Source: Pseudomonas deceptionensis
GTDB taxonomy: Bacteria > Pseudomonadota > Gammaproteobacteria > Pseudomonadales > Pseudomonadaceae
Reading direction: 5' to 3'
Length of the DNA stretch: 64,000 bases
Assembly (NCBI RefSeq): GCF_900106095.1
Contig: NZ_FNUD01000002.1
Location: forward strand, 2,873,501-2,937,500
A program made the position numbers and the translations under genes. Positions within the stretch are counted from its first letter, which is position 1; each line of letters begins with the position of its first letter. Positions 33,969-45,233 of this stretch are shown piece by piece. Under the pieces are notes generated by a model, which saw only the letters and a list, made by a program, of their open reading frames with translations, searched no databases and was not told the DNA's origin.

Positions 33969-36443
33969 TCAGAAGGTGTATTTGGAAGTCAGCATCAAAC
34001 TGCGTGGCTCGCCGTAGTAAGTGGTGTTGAAGTTGCCCAGGCCCGAGAGGTACTTTTTGTCGAACACGTTGTTGGCGTTGAGGTTGAACGTCAGGTGTTC
34101 GTTGTATTCGTAGCGGGTCATCAGGTTGACCAGCGCGTAGCTCTGTTGCTCGATGAAGTCGGAGTCGCCTTTTGCATCGTTGTAGATCTTGCCGTAGAAC
34201 GGGCTTTGCCAGTTCACGCCACCGCCCACGGTCACCTTGTTCATCACGCCCGGCAGGCGATACGTGGTGAACACCCGCGCCACGTTTTCCGGCTTGGTGG
34301 TTTCAAGCGGGTAGCCATACACGCGCTTGCCATCTTCGGACCTTGTTTTGGCGTAGGTGTAACCGGCCATAAGGTTCCAGTCCGGCATCAGCTCACCGGC
34401 CAGTTCCAGTTCAATACCGTTGGTGGTTGCCCCGTCGAGGGACTCGTAGATGCCCAGGTTGGTGTTCACATCAGTGCCTGTTTGTATCGGCACATTTTTT
34501 TGCTCAGTCCGGAACACGGCTGCACTGGCATTCAAACGGCCATCGAAGTACTCACCCTTCAAGCCGATTTCGTAGCTGTTCCCTTCAGTTGGTGCCAGGG
34601 TGGTCCCGGAGCTGCTCTGCTCGGTGACGGGCTTGTAGATCGAGGTGTAGCTGCCGTAGACCGAGTAAGTATCGTTGATGTCATACACCACCCCTGCGTA
34701 GGGCGTGACCTTGCCGTGCTGTTTGGAAGTCGTTTTGTTGTCCTGGAAAGTACTGGTCTGTTGGTAGTACGTGTAGGTGCTGTTGTACTGGAAGTCGCTC
34801 ACGCGGCTGCCGAGGATGATCGACCAGTCGTCTGCCGGCTTGAAACGCGCGGCGATGTAAGCGCTGTTCTGGTTCTGGTTGGTTTCATACTTGCCGTTTT
34901 TCGGGAAATCGGGCTGCGGGTATTTGCCGTTCCAGTCAAAGATGCTGCTGTTCAGTTTGCGGTACTCGCTGCCGTCAAAGGTCGCGCCGGTTTGCCGGGA
35001 GGACTGAGAGGTCGCACCCACCACCAGTTCATGTTCGCGGCCGAACAGGGTGAACGGGCCGGTGGCATTGAGATCGAAGGTGTTCTGTACGCGATGGCCT
35101 TCCCACTTGCCCCAGTAGAAGAACATGCCGTCACCGGTGACCGGGTTCGGCTTGCCGCCGCTGGCCGAGCCCAACAGGGTGTCGTGATCGTTGGTTTGCT
35201 GGGTCAGGGTGCCTTTGACTTTCCAGTCGTTGGCAAAGCGGTGCTCCAGGGCGGCAAAGGTCGACTGGATCTGAACATCGCGACGGCTCCAGTCGGTAGC
35301 CGGGTTGAACGAGCGACTGAAGTCGGTCTTGGTGTAGTCGGAGAAGTAGTAAGGGTTACCCGTCCAGGACGAGCCACGAGGCTTGATGTTCTGGTAGTCC
35401 ATGCCGAAGGTAAACAGGGTGTCCGGTGTCAGATCCGCTTCGATGATGCCGTAGAACACATCATTCTTTTTCGAGTAGTGATCGCGGTACGAATCGGCGT
35501 CCTGATACACCCCCACAAAGCGGCCGCGCACGCTGCCATCGTCATTCAGCGGCCCGGAAATATCGCCTTCGGTGCGGTAGTTGTCCCACGAGCCTGCGCT
35601 GGCAGTGACCGAAGCCTTGAATTCGCGTGTCGGCTTTTTGCGGATCAGGTTGACCGTGGCCGAAGGCTCGCCCGAACCGGACAGCAGGCCGGTGGCGCCC
35701 TTGACGATATCAACCCGGTCATACAGGGCCATGTCGACCTTGGTGGCACCTTCGTCGAAAACCCCGTCATACAAGGTGTTAACGCCGTCGTACTGGAAGT
35801 TGGTGATGGCATAGCCGCGGGCCGAGTATTCCATGCGGTCGCTGTCGTAGGCCTGAGTGGAAATGCCCGGCGCGTTGCGCAGCACATCGCCGATGCTTTG
35901 GGCCGCCTGGTCGTCCATCAGCTGACGGGTGATCACGGTCACGGTTTGCGGGGTTTCGCGGATCGACAGTGGCAATTTGGTCGAGCTGTTGCTGGCGCCA
36001 GTGGTGTAGGAATGTGTGTCTTCGGTGGTCAGCGAGGTGCCCATCCCTTGGCCAGAGATATTGGTCGCACCCAGCTCCAGGCCTTGGCCCTGGTGTGCGC
36101 TCAAAATTACCGTGTCGCCATTGAGTTGATACGAAATGCCGCTGCCTTGAAGCAGGGATTCCAGTGCCTTGACCGGCTCCAGAGAACCCAAGACGGAACG
36201 CGATTTGATGCCTTGAACCTGATCCGGGCTATACAGGATCTGCAGGTTGGCTTGCTTGCCCAGTTCATTCAATGCACTGGCCAGCGACTGTGCCGGAATA
36301 TTCAAGGCCACCGCAGCTGCCTGGGCCATGGTCGAACCCAGCAGGACCGAGGCCACAAAGGCGCTGGTCAACAAGGTGCGGCGAACAGTTTGACGCTGGG
36401 TGGCGATCGAAAGAGGGGTCCGGTTCAGGTTGGGTCGTTGCAT
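33969..36443 (-). CDS. TonB-dependent siderophore receptor with STN domain
   Basis: 824 aa outer-membrane receptor. Twin-basic signal peptide (RRTLLTSAFVASVLLGSTMA then QAA), STN domain (VALNIPAQSLASALNELGKQ to SYQLNGDTVILSA), TonB box/plug (LPLSIRETPQTVTVITRQ, VDIVKGATGLLSGSGEPSA), and barrel ending SLMLTSKYTF with terminal Phe. The layout resembles FpvA/FoxA-type ferri-siderophore receptors. It has a signalling domain but no sigma/FecR genes beside it, so either these are elsewhere or the domain works with a system not in the window. A Fur-like sequence lies at 36479-36497 upstream of the start. Confidence 0.91.
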   Translation of the reverse strand: MQRPNLNRTPLSIATQRQTVRRTLLTSAFVASVLLGSTMAQAAAVALNIPAQSLASALNELGKQANLQILYSPDQVQGIKSRSVLGSLEPVKALESLLQGSGISYQLNGDTVILSAHQGQGLELGATNISGQGMGTSLTTEDTHSYTTGASNSSTKLPLSIRETPQTVTVITRQLMDDQAAQSIGDVLRNAPGISTQAYDSDRMEYSARGYAITNFQYDGVNTLYDGVFDEGATKVDMALYDRVDIVKGATGLLSGSGEPSATVNLIRKKPTREFKASVTASAGSWDNYRTEGDISGPLNDDGSVRGRFVGVYQDADSYRDHYSKKNDVFYGIIEADLTPDTLFTFGMDYQNIKPRGSSWTGNPYYFSDYTKTDFSRSFNPATDWSRRDVQIQSTFAALEHRFANDWKVKGTLTQQTNDHDTLLGSASGGKPNPVTGDGMFFYWGKWEGHRVQNTFDLNATGPFTLFGREHELVVGATSQSSRQTGATFDGSEYRKLNSSIFDWNGKYPQPDFPKNGKYETNQNQNSAYIAARFKPADDWSIILGSRVSDFQYNSTYTYYQQTSTFQDNKTTSKQHGKVTPYAGVVYDINDTYSVYGSYTSIYKPVTEQSSSGTTLAPTEGNSYEIGLKGEYFDGRLNASAAVFRTEQKNVPIQTGTDVNTNLGIYESLDGATTNGIELELAGELMPDWNLMAGYTYAKTRSEDGKRVYGYPLETTKPENVARVFTTYRLPGVMNKVTVGGGVNWQSPFYGKIYNDAKGDSDFIEQQSYALVNLMTRYEYNEHLTFNLNANNVFDKKYLSGLGNFNTTYYGEPRSLMLTSKYTF

Positions 36444-36478
36444 TGCGTGCCTAGGCTCCGAGATGAAATTTCTTTTTT

Positions 36479-36497
36479 GTTAATGGGAATAGTTATT
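36479..36497. promoter_or_regulatory. Fur box candidate upstream of TonB receptor
   Basis: GTTAATGGGAATAGTTATT matches the 19-base Fur consensus at 13 positions and lies 36 bases before the receptor start. Iron repression is the expected control for a siderophore receptor. Confidence 0.6.
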
Positions 36498-36686
36498 AGA
36501 CGCAGCGCGATTGAGAAACCAGAAACAAGTTTCTGGAAAAACCGGATTTAATGTTCTGATCGATTCCCCTGGCCTTTTATGTCAGGGAATTGTTCTGCTG
36601 GTAGAACGCTGAGTGCTAAAAAACCTGTCTAGTCGTATCGGTGTGTCGAATCTAAACTGGTCACCATGATTTACAGGAGGTGCAAC

Positions 36687-37553
36687 ATGAAAAAGATTCT
36701 TGGTGTTTACACCGCTCCCCGTCCCCATTGGGTTGGCGATGGCTTTCCGGTTCGCACGCTGTTTTCCTACGACAGCATGGGCAAACACATCAGCCCGTTC
36801 CTGTTGCTCGATTACGCCGGGCCAGCCGAGTTCTCGCCAACTACAGAGCGTCGGGGCGTAGGGCAGCACCCGCATCGTGGTTTTGAAACGGTGACCATCG
36901 TCTACAAGGGCGAAGTCGAGCACCGCGACTCCACCGGCAACGGCGGGGTGATAGGGCCTGGCGATGTGCAGTGGATGACCGCTGCGTCGGGGATCCTGCA
37001 CGAGGAGTTTCACTCCGAAGCGTTTGCCCGCAGTGGCGGCCCGCTGGAAATGGTTCAGTTGTGGGTCAACCTGCCGGCCAGGGACAAAATGTCCGCACCG
37101 GGTTATCAGGGCATTGTGGATCGGGACATTCCTGATCTGGCGCTAAAGGACGATGCAGGTCGTTTGCGCCTGATTGCCGGTGAGTTCGATGGAAAACGCG
37201 GTCCGGCGCGGACCTTTACCGATATCGACGTGTGGGATATCCGCTTGAACGCGGGCAAGGCCGCCACGTTCGACGTGCATCAGGGCCGTAACACGGCGCT
37301 GGTGGTGTTGCACGGTGCGGTTGAGGTCAACGGTCAGGAAGTGGTGCGTGAAGGGCAGTTGGCGCTGTTCGAGCGTGACGGTTCTCACGTCCGGCTTGAG
37401 GCCAATAACGATGCAGTGCTGCTAATCCTGAGTGGCGAGCCGATAGACGAACCGATCGTGGGGCATGGCCCGTTTGTAATGAATACGGATGCCGAAATAC
37501 AACAGGCATTTGTTGACTTCCAGTCGGGCAAGTTTGGCCGGATGCCTGCTTGA
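36687..37553 (+). CDS. pirin family protein
   Basis: 288 aa bicupin. The N-terminal cupin holds the pirin metal site: HPHRGFETVTIVYKGEVEHR provides three His and a later Glu (GILHEEFH segment). The family includes quercetin 2,3-dioxygenases and, in some Pseudomonas and Serratia, redox regulators of central metabolism; which applies here cannot be told. ATG 36687 is directly behind an ideal AGGAGG (36676-36681); the in-frame start at 36666 lies upstream of that site. Divergent from the TonB receptor and convergent with a thiolase gene. Confidence 0.9.
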   Translation: MKKILGVYTAPRPHWVGDGFPVRTLFSYDSMGKHISPFLLLDYAGPAEFSPTTERRGVGQHPHRGFETVTIVYKGEVEHRDSTGNGGVIGPGDVQWMTAASGILHEEFHSEAFARSGGPLEMVQLWVNLPARDKMSAPGYQGIVDRDIPDLALKDDAGRLRLIAGEFDGKRGPARTFTDIDVWDIRLNAGKAATFDVHQGRNTALVVLHGAVEVNGQEVVREGQLALFERDGSHVRLEANNDAVLLILSGEPIDEPIVGHGPFVMNTDAEIQQAFVDFQSGKFGRMPA

Positions 37554-37566
37554 TCTACGCATAACC

Positions 37567-37606
37567 CGTAGCAGCTGCCGAAGGAACGAGGCTGCTGCTA
37601 CGGGGA
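37567..37606. repeat. REP-type palindrome between pirin and thiolase
   Basis: CGTAGCAGC and GCTGCTGCTACG flank TGCCGAAGGAACGAG. A short copy of the second REP type (GTAGCxGCTGCCGAAGG) at convergent gene ends. Confidence 0.65.
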
Positions 37607-37620
37607 CGAGGAATGGGATT

Positions 37621-38802
37621 TCAAACCCGTTCGAAAATCACCGCTATGCCCTGGCCTCCGCCAATGCACATGGTTGCCAGGGCGTAGCGGCCCTTGATCC
37701 GGTGCAGTTCGTGGATGGCCTTGGTGGCGATGATCGCGCCGGTGGCGCCAACCGGATGCCCCAGGGCGATCCCCGAGCCATTGGGGTTGACCTTGGCCGG
37801 ATCCATGCCCAACTCCTGCATCACGGCGCAGGCCTGGGCGGCGAAGGCGATATTGGCTTCGATAACGTCCATGTCCTCGATCTTCAGCCCCGCCCGTTTG
37901 AGCGCCAGCCTGGTCGCCGGAATCGGCCCCAGGCCCATCAGCTCAGGTTCAACTCCGGCATGGGCGTAGGCCACCAGCCGGGCCATCGGCGCCAGATTGC
38001 CCGCCTGTACCGCAGCGCCACTGGCCAATACCAGTGCCGCTGCACCGTCATTGAGCCCCGATGCATTACCCGCGGTCACACTGCCGTCTTTCTTGAAGGC
38101 TGGTTTCATCTGCGCCAGCTGTTCAAGGGTTGTGGCCCTCGGGTGTTCATCCTGACTGAACAACACGGTGCCCTTGCGGCTGCGTACCTCGACAGCGGCG
38201 ATCTGGCTGTCGAAGTAGCCTTGGGCGATGGCCCGCGCTGCGCGCTGCTGGTCTTCAAGCGCCAGCGCATCCTGGGTCTGGCGGCTGATGTTGTTGCGCT
38301 GGGCGATGTTCTCGGCGGTGATGCCCATATGAATGCCGTGGAACGGGTCATGCAGAATGCCAAGCATGTAATCGAGCATCGGCGTATCCCCCATGCGCGC
38401 ACCCCAGCGGGCGGCAGGCAGCAGGTACGGGCCACGACTCATGGCTTCGGCCCCGGCGCCAATGGCGAACTCGGCATCGCCAAGCATCAGGGTGTGGGCA
38501 GCTGAAATAATCGCCTGCAAACCGGAGCCGCACAGGCGATTGACGTTATAGGCCGGCGTTTCCTTGGGGATCCCGGCATTGATCGCGGCGACTCGCGCCA
38601 GATAGGCATCCTGGGGCTCGGTCGGGATCACGTTGCCCATCACCACGTGGCCGATGCGCTCGGGCTCGACCTGGCTGTTCAGCAACGCCGCTTTTATGGC
38701 GGTGGTGGCCAGGTCGCCCAGAGGCACGTCCTTGAGTGCGCCACCAAAGGTGCCGATGGCCGTGCGCTGGGCGCTGAGGATGAAAATTTCAGAAGCTTGC
38801 AT
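37621..38802 (-). CDS. acetyl-CoA acetyltransferase (thiolase)
   Basis: 393 aa thiolase of the AtoB/PhaA/BktB group. Nucleophilic Cys in NRLCGSGLQAI (about residue 88), catalytic His in ALGHPVGATGA, second Cys in TMCIGGGQGIAVIFE. The normally invariant NEAFA motif reads ANIAFAAQ (codon ATC): the Asn that orients the active-site water is kept but the following Glu is Ile. Activity is probably retained because the Asn is the critical residue, but the change is unusual. It is divergent from nothing and reads toward the pirin gene; the LysR gene lies upstream on the same strand 39 bases away, so the two may be cotranscribed. Confidence 0.9.
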   Translation of the reverse strand: MQASEIFILSAQRTAIGTFGGALKDVPLGDLATTAIKAALLNSQVEPERIGHVVMGNVIPTEPQDAYLARVAAINAGIPKETPAYNVNRLCGSGLQAIISAAHTLMLGDAEFAIGAGAEAMSRGPYLLPAARWGARMGDTPMLDYMLGILHDPFHGIHMGITAENIAQRNNISRQTQDALALEDQQRAARAIAQGYFDSQIAAVEVRSRKGTVLFSQDEHPRATTLEQLAQMKPAFKKDGSVTAGNASGLNDGAAALVLASGAAVQAGNLAPMARLVAYAHAGVEPELMGLGPIPATRLALKRAGLKIEDMDVIEANIAFAAQACAVMQELGMDPAKVNPNGSGIALGHPVGATGAIIATKAIHELHRIKGRYALATMCIGGGQGIAVIFERV

Positions 38803-38841
38803 GGCGGATCCTTGTTGTTTTATTGGGCCAAATGCGCTGGA

Positions 38842-39762
38842 TTATTTCACTGGGTGACGAAGTCGGGAGTCGTCCGTTTGAGGGGCCTGAGTGTCGACCT
38901 GACCATCCAGAAGGGTCATGAAGGCATGGGCGGCATTGGACAGGGTTCGCTCCGTATGCACGATATAACCCAGTTGGCGGGTCAACTGGATGCCGGGCAG
39001 GGCAATCGATGCTACTTGCTCATCGAGCATGGTGCGCGGCAGTACGCTCCAGGCCAGACCGATGGACACCATCATTTTGATGGTCTCCAGGTAGTTGGTG
39101 CTCATGGCGATATTGGGCGTAAGGCCCTGGGCTTCAAACAGGCGATGGACAATATGGTGGGTGAAGGTATTGCCGCCGGGGAACACCGCCGGATGGCGCG
39201 CAATGTCAGCCATGCTGACCGCCTTTTGCCGGGTCAGGCTGTGCTCCGGGGCCACCACGAAATCCAGCGGGTCATCCCATACGGGCACGGCACGAATCAG
39301 CGAATGGGGTTCCGGTGCGAGGGTGATCACCGCCAGTTCGGCACGGCCATGGAGAATTTCGTCGTAGGCCACTTCTGAATCCAGAAACTGGATATCCAGT
39401 GCGACCTTGGGGTAGGTGCGGGTGAACTCGCGCAGCAGGGGGGGCAAACGGTGCAGGCCGATATGATGGCTGGTAGCCAGGGTCAGGCGTCCGCTGACCT
39501 CGCCGTTCAGGTTGTTCAGCGCCCGCCGGGTATCATCCAGCACATTGAGAATCTGATACGCCCGCGGCAGCAAGGCACGGCCCGCTTCGGTCAGGCTGAC
39601 CTCACGGCCCAGGCGGTCGAACAACCTGAGCTTCAACTGCTGCTCGATGCTGGCGATGCGTTTGCTGATGGCGGGCTGGGTCAAAAACAGCCGCTCGGCG
39701 GCCCCGGAGAAACTTCCGGTTTCAGCTATGGCAATAAAGGCATTGAGATTCGCGAGATCCAT
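38842..39762 (-). CDS. LysR family regulator divergent from leuC
   Basis: 306 aa. Winged helix MDLANLNAFIAIAETGSFSG, AAERLFLTQPAISKRIASIE; effector domain with HHIGLHRLPPLLREFTRTYP. A LysR gene in this exact place, divergent from leuC, is conserved in Pseudomonas, and the natural target is the leu operon and/or itself across the 133-base gap. It can also read through into the thiolase gene 39 bases downstream. The effector is not known to me. Confidence 0.88.
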   Translation of the reverse strand: MDLANLNAFIAIAETGSFSGAAERLFLTQPAISKRIASIEQQLKLRLFDRLGREVSLTEAGRALLPRAYQILNVLDDTRRALNNLNGEVSGRLTLATSHHIGLHRLPPLLREFTRTYPKVALDIQFLDSEVAYDEILHGRAELAVITLAPEPHSLIRAVPVWDDPLDFVVAPEHSLTRQKAVSMADIARHPAVFPGGNTFTHHIVHRLFEAQGLTPNIAMSTNYLETIKMMVSIGLAWSVLPRTMLDEQVASIALPGIQLTRQLGYIVHTERTLSNAAHAFMTLLDGQVDTQAPQTDDSRLRHPVK

Positions 39763-39895
39763 CTATTCGAATTCCTGTTGGTTATCCAAAGCATGAAAAT
39801 TATGAATTTGAGTTATTAACTGTAACGCCATAGGATCGACCTCACAAGCCAAGTGGTTATTGGCGCAGAAAAGTAGCTGATGAGGAAACCGTCTG

Positions 39896-41314
39896 ATGGC
39901 CGGCAAAACGCTCTACGACAAGCTCTGGGATTCGCATTTGGTCAAGCAGCGCGACGATGGCTCGGCGCTGATCTATATCGACCGTCATATCATTCACGAA
40001 GTGACGTCGCCGCAAGCCTTTGAAGGCCTGCGTCTGGCCGGGCGCAAGCCTTGGCGCATCGATGCCAACATCGCGACCCCGGACCACAACGTACCGACCA
40101 CGCCGGAGCGCAAAGGCGGGATCGAAGCGATTGCTGACGAAGTTTCCCGTTTGCAGGTCCAGACCCTCGACGACAACTGCGACGAGTACGGCATCACCGA
40201 GTTCAAGATGAACGACGTGCGCCAGGGCATCGTTCACGTGATCGGCCCGGAGCAGGGCGCCACCTTGCCGGGCATGACCGTGGTCTGCGGCGACTCGCAC
40301 ACGTCGACCCACGGCGCATTCGGTGCGTTGGCCCACGGTATCGGCACCTCCGAGGTTGAGCATGTGCTCGCCACTCAGTGCCTCGTCGCCAAGAAAATGA
40401 AGAACATGCTGGTGTCGGTTGAGGGGCAATTGCCGTTCGGCGTGACCGCCAAGGACATCGTGCTGGCAGTGATCGGCAAGATCGGTACTGCGGGCGGCAA
40501 TGGCCACGCCATTGAGTTCGCCGGCAGCGCCATTCGCGACCTGTCGGTTGAAGGCCGCATGACCATCTGCAACATGTCCATCGAAGCCGGCGCCCGCGTA
40601 GGTTTGGTAGCGGCGGATCAAAAGACCGTCGATTACGTGAAGGGTCGTCCGTTCTCTCCTAAAGGTGCCGAGTGGGACATGGCAGTCGAAGCCTGGAAAG
40701 ACCTGGTTTCCGACAGTGATGCAACCTTCGACACCGTGGTTGAACTCGACGCTGCCCAGATCAAGCCTCAAGTCAGCTGGGGCACTTCGCCCGAGATGGT
40801 ATTGGCGGTTGATCAGAACGTGCCGGATCCGGCGAAGGAAGCCGACCTGGTCAAGCGCGGTTCGATCGAACGTGCGTTGAAGTACATGGGGTTGACGGCC
40901 AATCAGGCAATTACCGATATCCAGCTGGATCGCGTATTTATCGGCTCGTGCACCAACTCTCGAATCGAAGATTTGCGTGCTGCAGCCGTGATTGCCAAAG
41001 GCCGTAAAGTGGCGTCCACCATCAAGCAGGCGATCGTGGTACCGGGTTCGGGTCTGGTGAAAGCCCAGGCCGAGGCGGAAGGCCTGGACAAGATTTTCCT
41101 TGAAGCCGGTTTTGAATGGCGCGAGCCGGGTTGCTCGATGTGTCTGGCGATGAACCCGGACCGGCTGGAGTCGGGCGAGCATTGCGCCTCTACCTCCAAC
41201 CGCAACTTCGAAGGCCGTCAGGGTGCCGGTGGGCGTACCCACCTGGTGAGCCCGGCCATGGCCGCCGCCGCCGCTGTAAACGGTCGTTTCATCGACGTCC
41301 GCGAATTGATCTAA
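39896..41314 (+). CDS. leuC: 3-isopropylmalate dehydratase large subunit
   Basis: 472 aa, aconitase-family large subunit that isomerises 2- to 3-isopropylmalate with LeuD in leucine synthesis. Iron-sulphur ligands are visible in [15 protein letters not shown] and in [10 protein letters not shown] (two Cys), and the substrate-binding [20 protein letters not shown] is intact. Length is normal. First gene of leuC-leuD-methyltransferase-leuB; leuD starts 10 bases after its stop with AAGGAG between. Confidence 0.97.
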   Translation: MAGKTLYDKLWDSHLVKQRDDGSALIYIDRHIIHEVTSPQAFEGLRLAGRKPWRIDANIATPDHNVPTTPERKGGIEAIADEVSRLQVQTLDDNCDEYGITEFKMNDVRQGIVHVIGPEQGATLPGMTVVCGDSHTSTHGAFGALAHGIGTSEVEHVLATQCLVAKKMKNMLVSVEGQLPFGVTAKDIVLAVIGKIGTAGGNGHAIEFAGSAIRDLSVEGRMTICNMSIEAGARVGLVAADQKTVDYVKGRPFSPKGAEWDMAVEAWKDLVSDSDATFDTVVELDAAQIKPQVSWGTSPEMVLAVDQNVPDPAKEADLVKRGSIERALKYMGLTANQAITDIQLDRVFIGSCTNSRIEDLRAAAVIAKGRKVASTIKQAIVVPGSGLVKAQAEAEGLDKIFLEAGFEWREPGCSMCLAMNPDRLESGEHCASTSNRNFEGRQGAGGRTHLVSPAMAAAAAVNGRFIDVRELI

Positions 41315-41324
41315 GGAGCGCAGC

Positions 41325-41969
41325 ATGAAAGCTTTTACTCAGCACACCGGGCTTGTCGCACCTCTGGATCGAGCCAACGTCGACACTGACCAGATCATTC
41401 CCAAGCAGTTTTTGAAGTCGATCAAACGTACCGGCTTTGGCCCGAACCTGTTTGACGAATGGCGCTACCTGGATGTGGGGCAGCCGTACCAGGACAACTC
41501 CAAGCGCCCGCTGAACAAGGATTTTGTGCTCAATGCCGAGCGTTATCAGGGCGCCAGCGTACTGTTGGCCCGTGAAAACTTCGGTTGCGGCTCCAGCCGT
41601 GAGCACGCGCCCTGGGCGCTGGAAGAGTACGGCTTTCGCAGCATCATCGCGCCGAGCTATGCCGACATCTTCTTCAATAACAGCTTCAAAAACGGTTTGT
41701 TGCCGATCATTTTGAGCGACGCTGAAGTGGATGAACTGTTTGCCCAGGTCGAAGCCGAGCCGGGTTACCAGCTCACCGTGGACCTTGAAGCACAAACCGT
41801 GACCCGTCCGGATGGCAAGGTGTTGAGCTTCGAGATAGACGCGTTTCGCAAGCATTGCCTGCTCAACGGTCTGGACGATATCGGCCTGACCTTGCAGGAC
41901 GGCGATGCGATTGCCGTGTTCGAAAGCAAGCACCGCGCAAGCCAGCCGTGGTTGTTCCGCGACGCTTAA
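41325..41969 (+). CDS. leuD: 3-isopropylmalate dehydratase small subunit
   Basis: 214 aa swivelling-domain partner of Leu[21 protein letters not shown] and [16 protein letters not shown] are the family signatures. Normal length. Followed by a REP pair before the methyltransferase gene, so downstream genes may have reduced or separate transcription. Confidence 0.97.
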   Translation: MKAFTQHTGLVAPLDRANVDTDQIIPKQFLKSIKRTGFGPNLFDEWRYLDVGQPYQDNSKRPLNKDFVLNAERYQGASVLLARENFGCGSSREHAPWALEEYGFRSIIAPSYADIFFNNSFKNGLLPIILSDAEVDELFAQVEAEPGYQLTVDLEAQTVTRPDGKVLSFEIDAFRKHCLLNGLDDIGLTLQDGDAIAVFESKHRASQPWLFRDA

Positions 41970-41971
41970 CC

Positions 41972-42068
41972 CTGTAGCCGCTGCCGCAGGCTGCGAAAAG
42001 TTCCGCGGGAACTTCAAGCCTTTGAGGATTGCTGCGCAATCCATCGCAGCCTTCGGCAGCGGCTACAC
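41972..42068. repeat. REP inverted pair between leuD and methyltransferase
   Basis: TGTAGCCGCTGCCGCAGGCT at the left is the inverse of AGCCTTCGGCAGCGGCTACA at the right, with a 50-base centre that holds smaller hairpins (TTCCGCGGGAA; GGATTGCTGCGCAATCC). Second REP type of the window. It lies inside the leu transcription unit. Confidence 0.8.
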
Positions 42069-42091
42069 AGTCATTACTCAAGGAAGTTTTC

Positions 42092-42859
42092 ATGACCAGC
42101 ACCGCCCAGCACACTCAGGTTGTACAAAAACAGTTCGGCGAACAGGCTTCGGCCTATCTGAGCAGTGCCGTGCACGCGCAAGGCACAGAGTTCGGCCTGC
42201 TAAAGGCCGAGCTGGCCGGCAAGTCAGAGGCGCGGGTGCTGGATCTGGGCTGTGGCGCGGGCCATGTGAGTTTCCATGTGGCGGCACTGGTCAAGGAAGT
42301 GGTGGCTTACGACCTGTCGCAGCAAATGCTCGATGTCGTAAGCGCCGCCGCGATCGATCGCGAGCTGGGCAATATCAGTACCGTGTGCGGTGCGGCCGAG
42401 CGCCTGCCGTTTGCCGATGGTGAGTTCGACTACGTGCTCAGCCGTTATTCGGCGCACCACTGGAGCGACCTCGGCCTGGCCCTGCGTGAAGTGCGCCGGG
42501 TGCTCAAGCCGGGTGGGGTGGCAGCGTTTATCGATGTGATTTCTCCCGGCAGCCCGCTGTTCGACACCTATCTGCAAAGTGTCGAGGTGCTGCGCGACAC
42601 CAGCCATGTGCGCGATTATTCGACGGCCGAGTGGCTGCGCCAGATCAGCGAAGCCGGTTTGCATACGCGCAGCACACAGCGTCAGCGTTTGCGTTTAGAG
42701 TTCAGCTCCTGGATCGAGCGCATGCGTACGCCGCAGGTCATGAGCGCGGCCATTCGCCAGTTGCAACAGTCGATGGGCGCGGAAGTTCGCGACTATTTCG
42801 ACATTGAAGCCGATGGCTCGTTCAGTACAGATGTGCTGGTGCTTTGGGCTGAGAAGTAA
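42092..42859 (+). CDS. class I SAM-dependent methyltransferase in the leu operon
   Basis: 255 aa UbiE/BioC-like methyltransferase. SAM motif I VLDLGCGAGHVSFHVA, motif II region AYDLSQQMLDVVS, and AAERLPFADGEFDYVLSRYS with RRVLKPGGVAAFIDV. Substrate unknown. It stands between leuD and leuB in the same direction, a position conserved across Pseudomonas without any known link to leucine. ATG 42092 follows AAGGAAG; an in-frame start at 42029 lies in the REP element. Confidence 0.88.
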   Translation: MTSTAQHTQVVQKQFGEQASAYLSSAVHAQGTEFGLLKAELAGKSEARVLDLGCGAGHVSFHVAALVKEVVAYDLSQQMLDVVSAAAIDRELGNISTVCGAAERLPFADGEFDYVLSRYSAHHWSDLGLALREVRRVLKPGGVAAFIDVISPGSPLFDTYLQSVEVLRDTSHVRDYSTAEWLRQISEAGLHTRSTQRQRLRLEFSSWIERMRTPQVMSAAIRQLQQSMGAEVRDYFDIEADGSFSTDVLVLWAEK

Positions 42860-42916
42860 CCCTAAAAATTTCAGGATGCGCCCCCGGGGGCATCGACAGA
42901 CAAGAAAGAGGAACCC

Positions 42917-43999
<1,083 letters not shown>

Positions 44000-44010
44000 T
44001 CTCTCTGGCC

Positions 44011-44049
44011 CGTTACTTCCTGTTGGTGGAAGTAACGACCCCACTTTTT
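44011..44049 (+). terminator. hairpin between leuB and asd
   Basis: CGTTACTTCC (44011-44020) pairs exactly with GGAAGTAACG (44028-44037) around a seven-base loop; a TTTTT run follows only after eight bases (44045-44049). May be a weak terminator of the leu unit or part of the asd leader. Confidence 0.55.
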
Positions 44050-44067
44050 GTTAAAGGTGTCGTTGTG

Positions 44068-45180
44068 ATGAAGCGTGTAGGTCTGGTCGGTTGGCGCGGT
44101 ATGGTTGGTTCCGTGCTCATGCAGCGGATGCTGGAAGAGCAGGATTTCGATCTTATCGAGCCAGTGTTTTTCACTACCTCCAATGTCGGTGGACAAGGTC
44201 CGTCCGTGGGCAAGGATATTGCCCCGCTCAAGGATGCTTACAACATTGAAGAGTTAAAAACCCTCGATGTGATTCTGACCTGCCAGGGCGGCGACTACAC
44301 CACCGAGGTGTTCCCCAAACTGCGTGAGGCGGGCTGGCAGGGTTACTGGATTGATGCGGCGTCGAGCCTGCGGATGCAGGATGACGCGGTTATTGTTCTG
44401 GACCCGGTCAACCGTCGTGTGATTGACCAGCAGCTGGATGCGGGCACCAAGAACTACATCGGCGGCAACTGCACCGTCAGCCTGATGCTGATGGGCCTGG
44501 GTGGCCTGTTCGAAGCAGGTCTGGTTGAGTGGATGAGCGCCATGACCTACCAGGCGGCTTCGGGCGCCGGTGCGCAGAACATGCGTGAACTGATCAAGCA
44601 AATGGGCGCGACCCATGCTGCGGTTGCGGATCAACTGGCCGACCCGGCCAGCGCCATCCTCGACATTGATCGTCGTGTGGCCGAAGCCATGCGCAGCGAT
44701 GCCTACCCGACCGAAAACTTCGGCGTGCCACTGGCTGGCAGCTTGATCCCGTGGATCGACAAAGAGCTGCCAAACGGTCAAAGCCGCGAAGAGTGGAAGG
44801 CCCAGGCCGAAACCAACAAGATCCTGGGTCGCTTCAAGAACCCGGTTCCTGTGGATGGTATCTGCGTGCGTATCGGTGCGATGCGTTGCCACAGCCAGGC
44901 GTTGACCATCAAGCTGAACAAAGATGTGCCGATTGCGGATATCGAAGGCCTGATCAGCCAGCACAACCCTTGGGTCAAGCTGGTGCCGAATCAGCGTGAA
45001 GCCAGCATTCAAGAGCTGAGCCCGACCAGGGTGACAGGCACCCTGAATGTGCCGGTTGGCCGTCTGCGCAAGCTGAACATGGGTTCGCAGTTCCTTGGTG
45101 CGTTCACCGTGGGCGACCAGTTGTTGTGGGGTGCGGCTGAGCCGTTGCGCCGCATGCTGCGGATCTTGCTGGAGCGTTAA
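44068..45180 (+). CDS. asd: aspartate-semialdehyde dehydrogenase
   Basis: 370 aa, reduces aspartyl phosphate to aspartate semialdehyde for lysine, threonine, methionine and diaminopimelate. N-terminal [18 protein letters not shown] binds NADP; catalytic Cys135 in [30 protein letters not shown] and the base His in [16 protein letters not shown] are present. Start ATG 44068; a longer frame from 43936 runs back into leuB. Ends at a clear terminator. Confidence 0.97.
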   Translation: MKRVGLVGWRGMVGSVLMQRMLEEQDFDLIEPVFFTTSNVGGQGPSVGKDIAPLKDAYNIEELKTLDVILTCQGGDYTTEVFPKLREAGWQGYWIDAASSLRMQDDAVIVLDPVNRRVIDQQLDAGTKNYIGGNCTVSLMLMGLGGLFEAGLVEWMSAMTYQAASGAGAQNMRELIKQMGATHAAVADQLADPASAILDIDRRVAEAMRSDAYPTENFGVPLAGSLIPWIDKELPNGQSREEWKAQAETNKILGRFKNPVPVDGICVRIGAMRCHSQALTIKLNKDVPIADIEGLISQHNPWVKLVPNQREASIQELSPTRVTGTLNVPVGRLRKLNMGSQFLGAFTVGDQLLWGAAEPLRRMLRILLER

Positions 45181-45199
45181 TTCGCCCCTGGCAACACCC

Positions 45200-45233
45200 A
45201 AGCCCGCATCTCGAAAGAGGCGCGGGCTTTTTG
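45200..45233 (+). terminator. rho-independent terminator after asd
   Basis: AAGCCCGC (45200-45207) pairs with GCGGGCTT (45222-45229) followed by TTT and further T, a standard intrinsic terminator. Confidence 0.85.

Noticed and set aside
42029..42091. N-terminal extension of the methyltransferase
   Set aside because: It lies in the REP element; ATG 42092 with AAGGAAG is a proper start.
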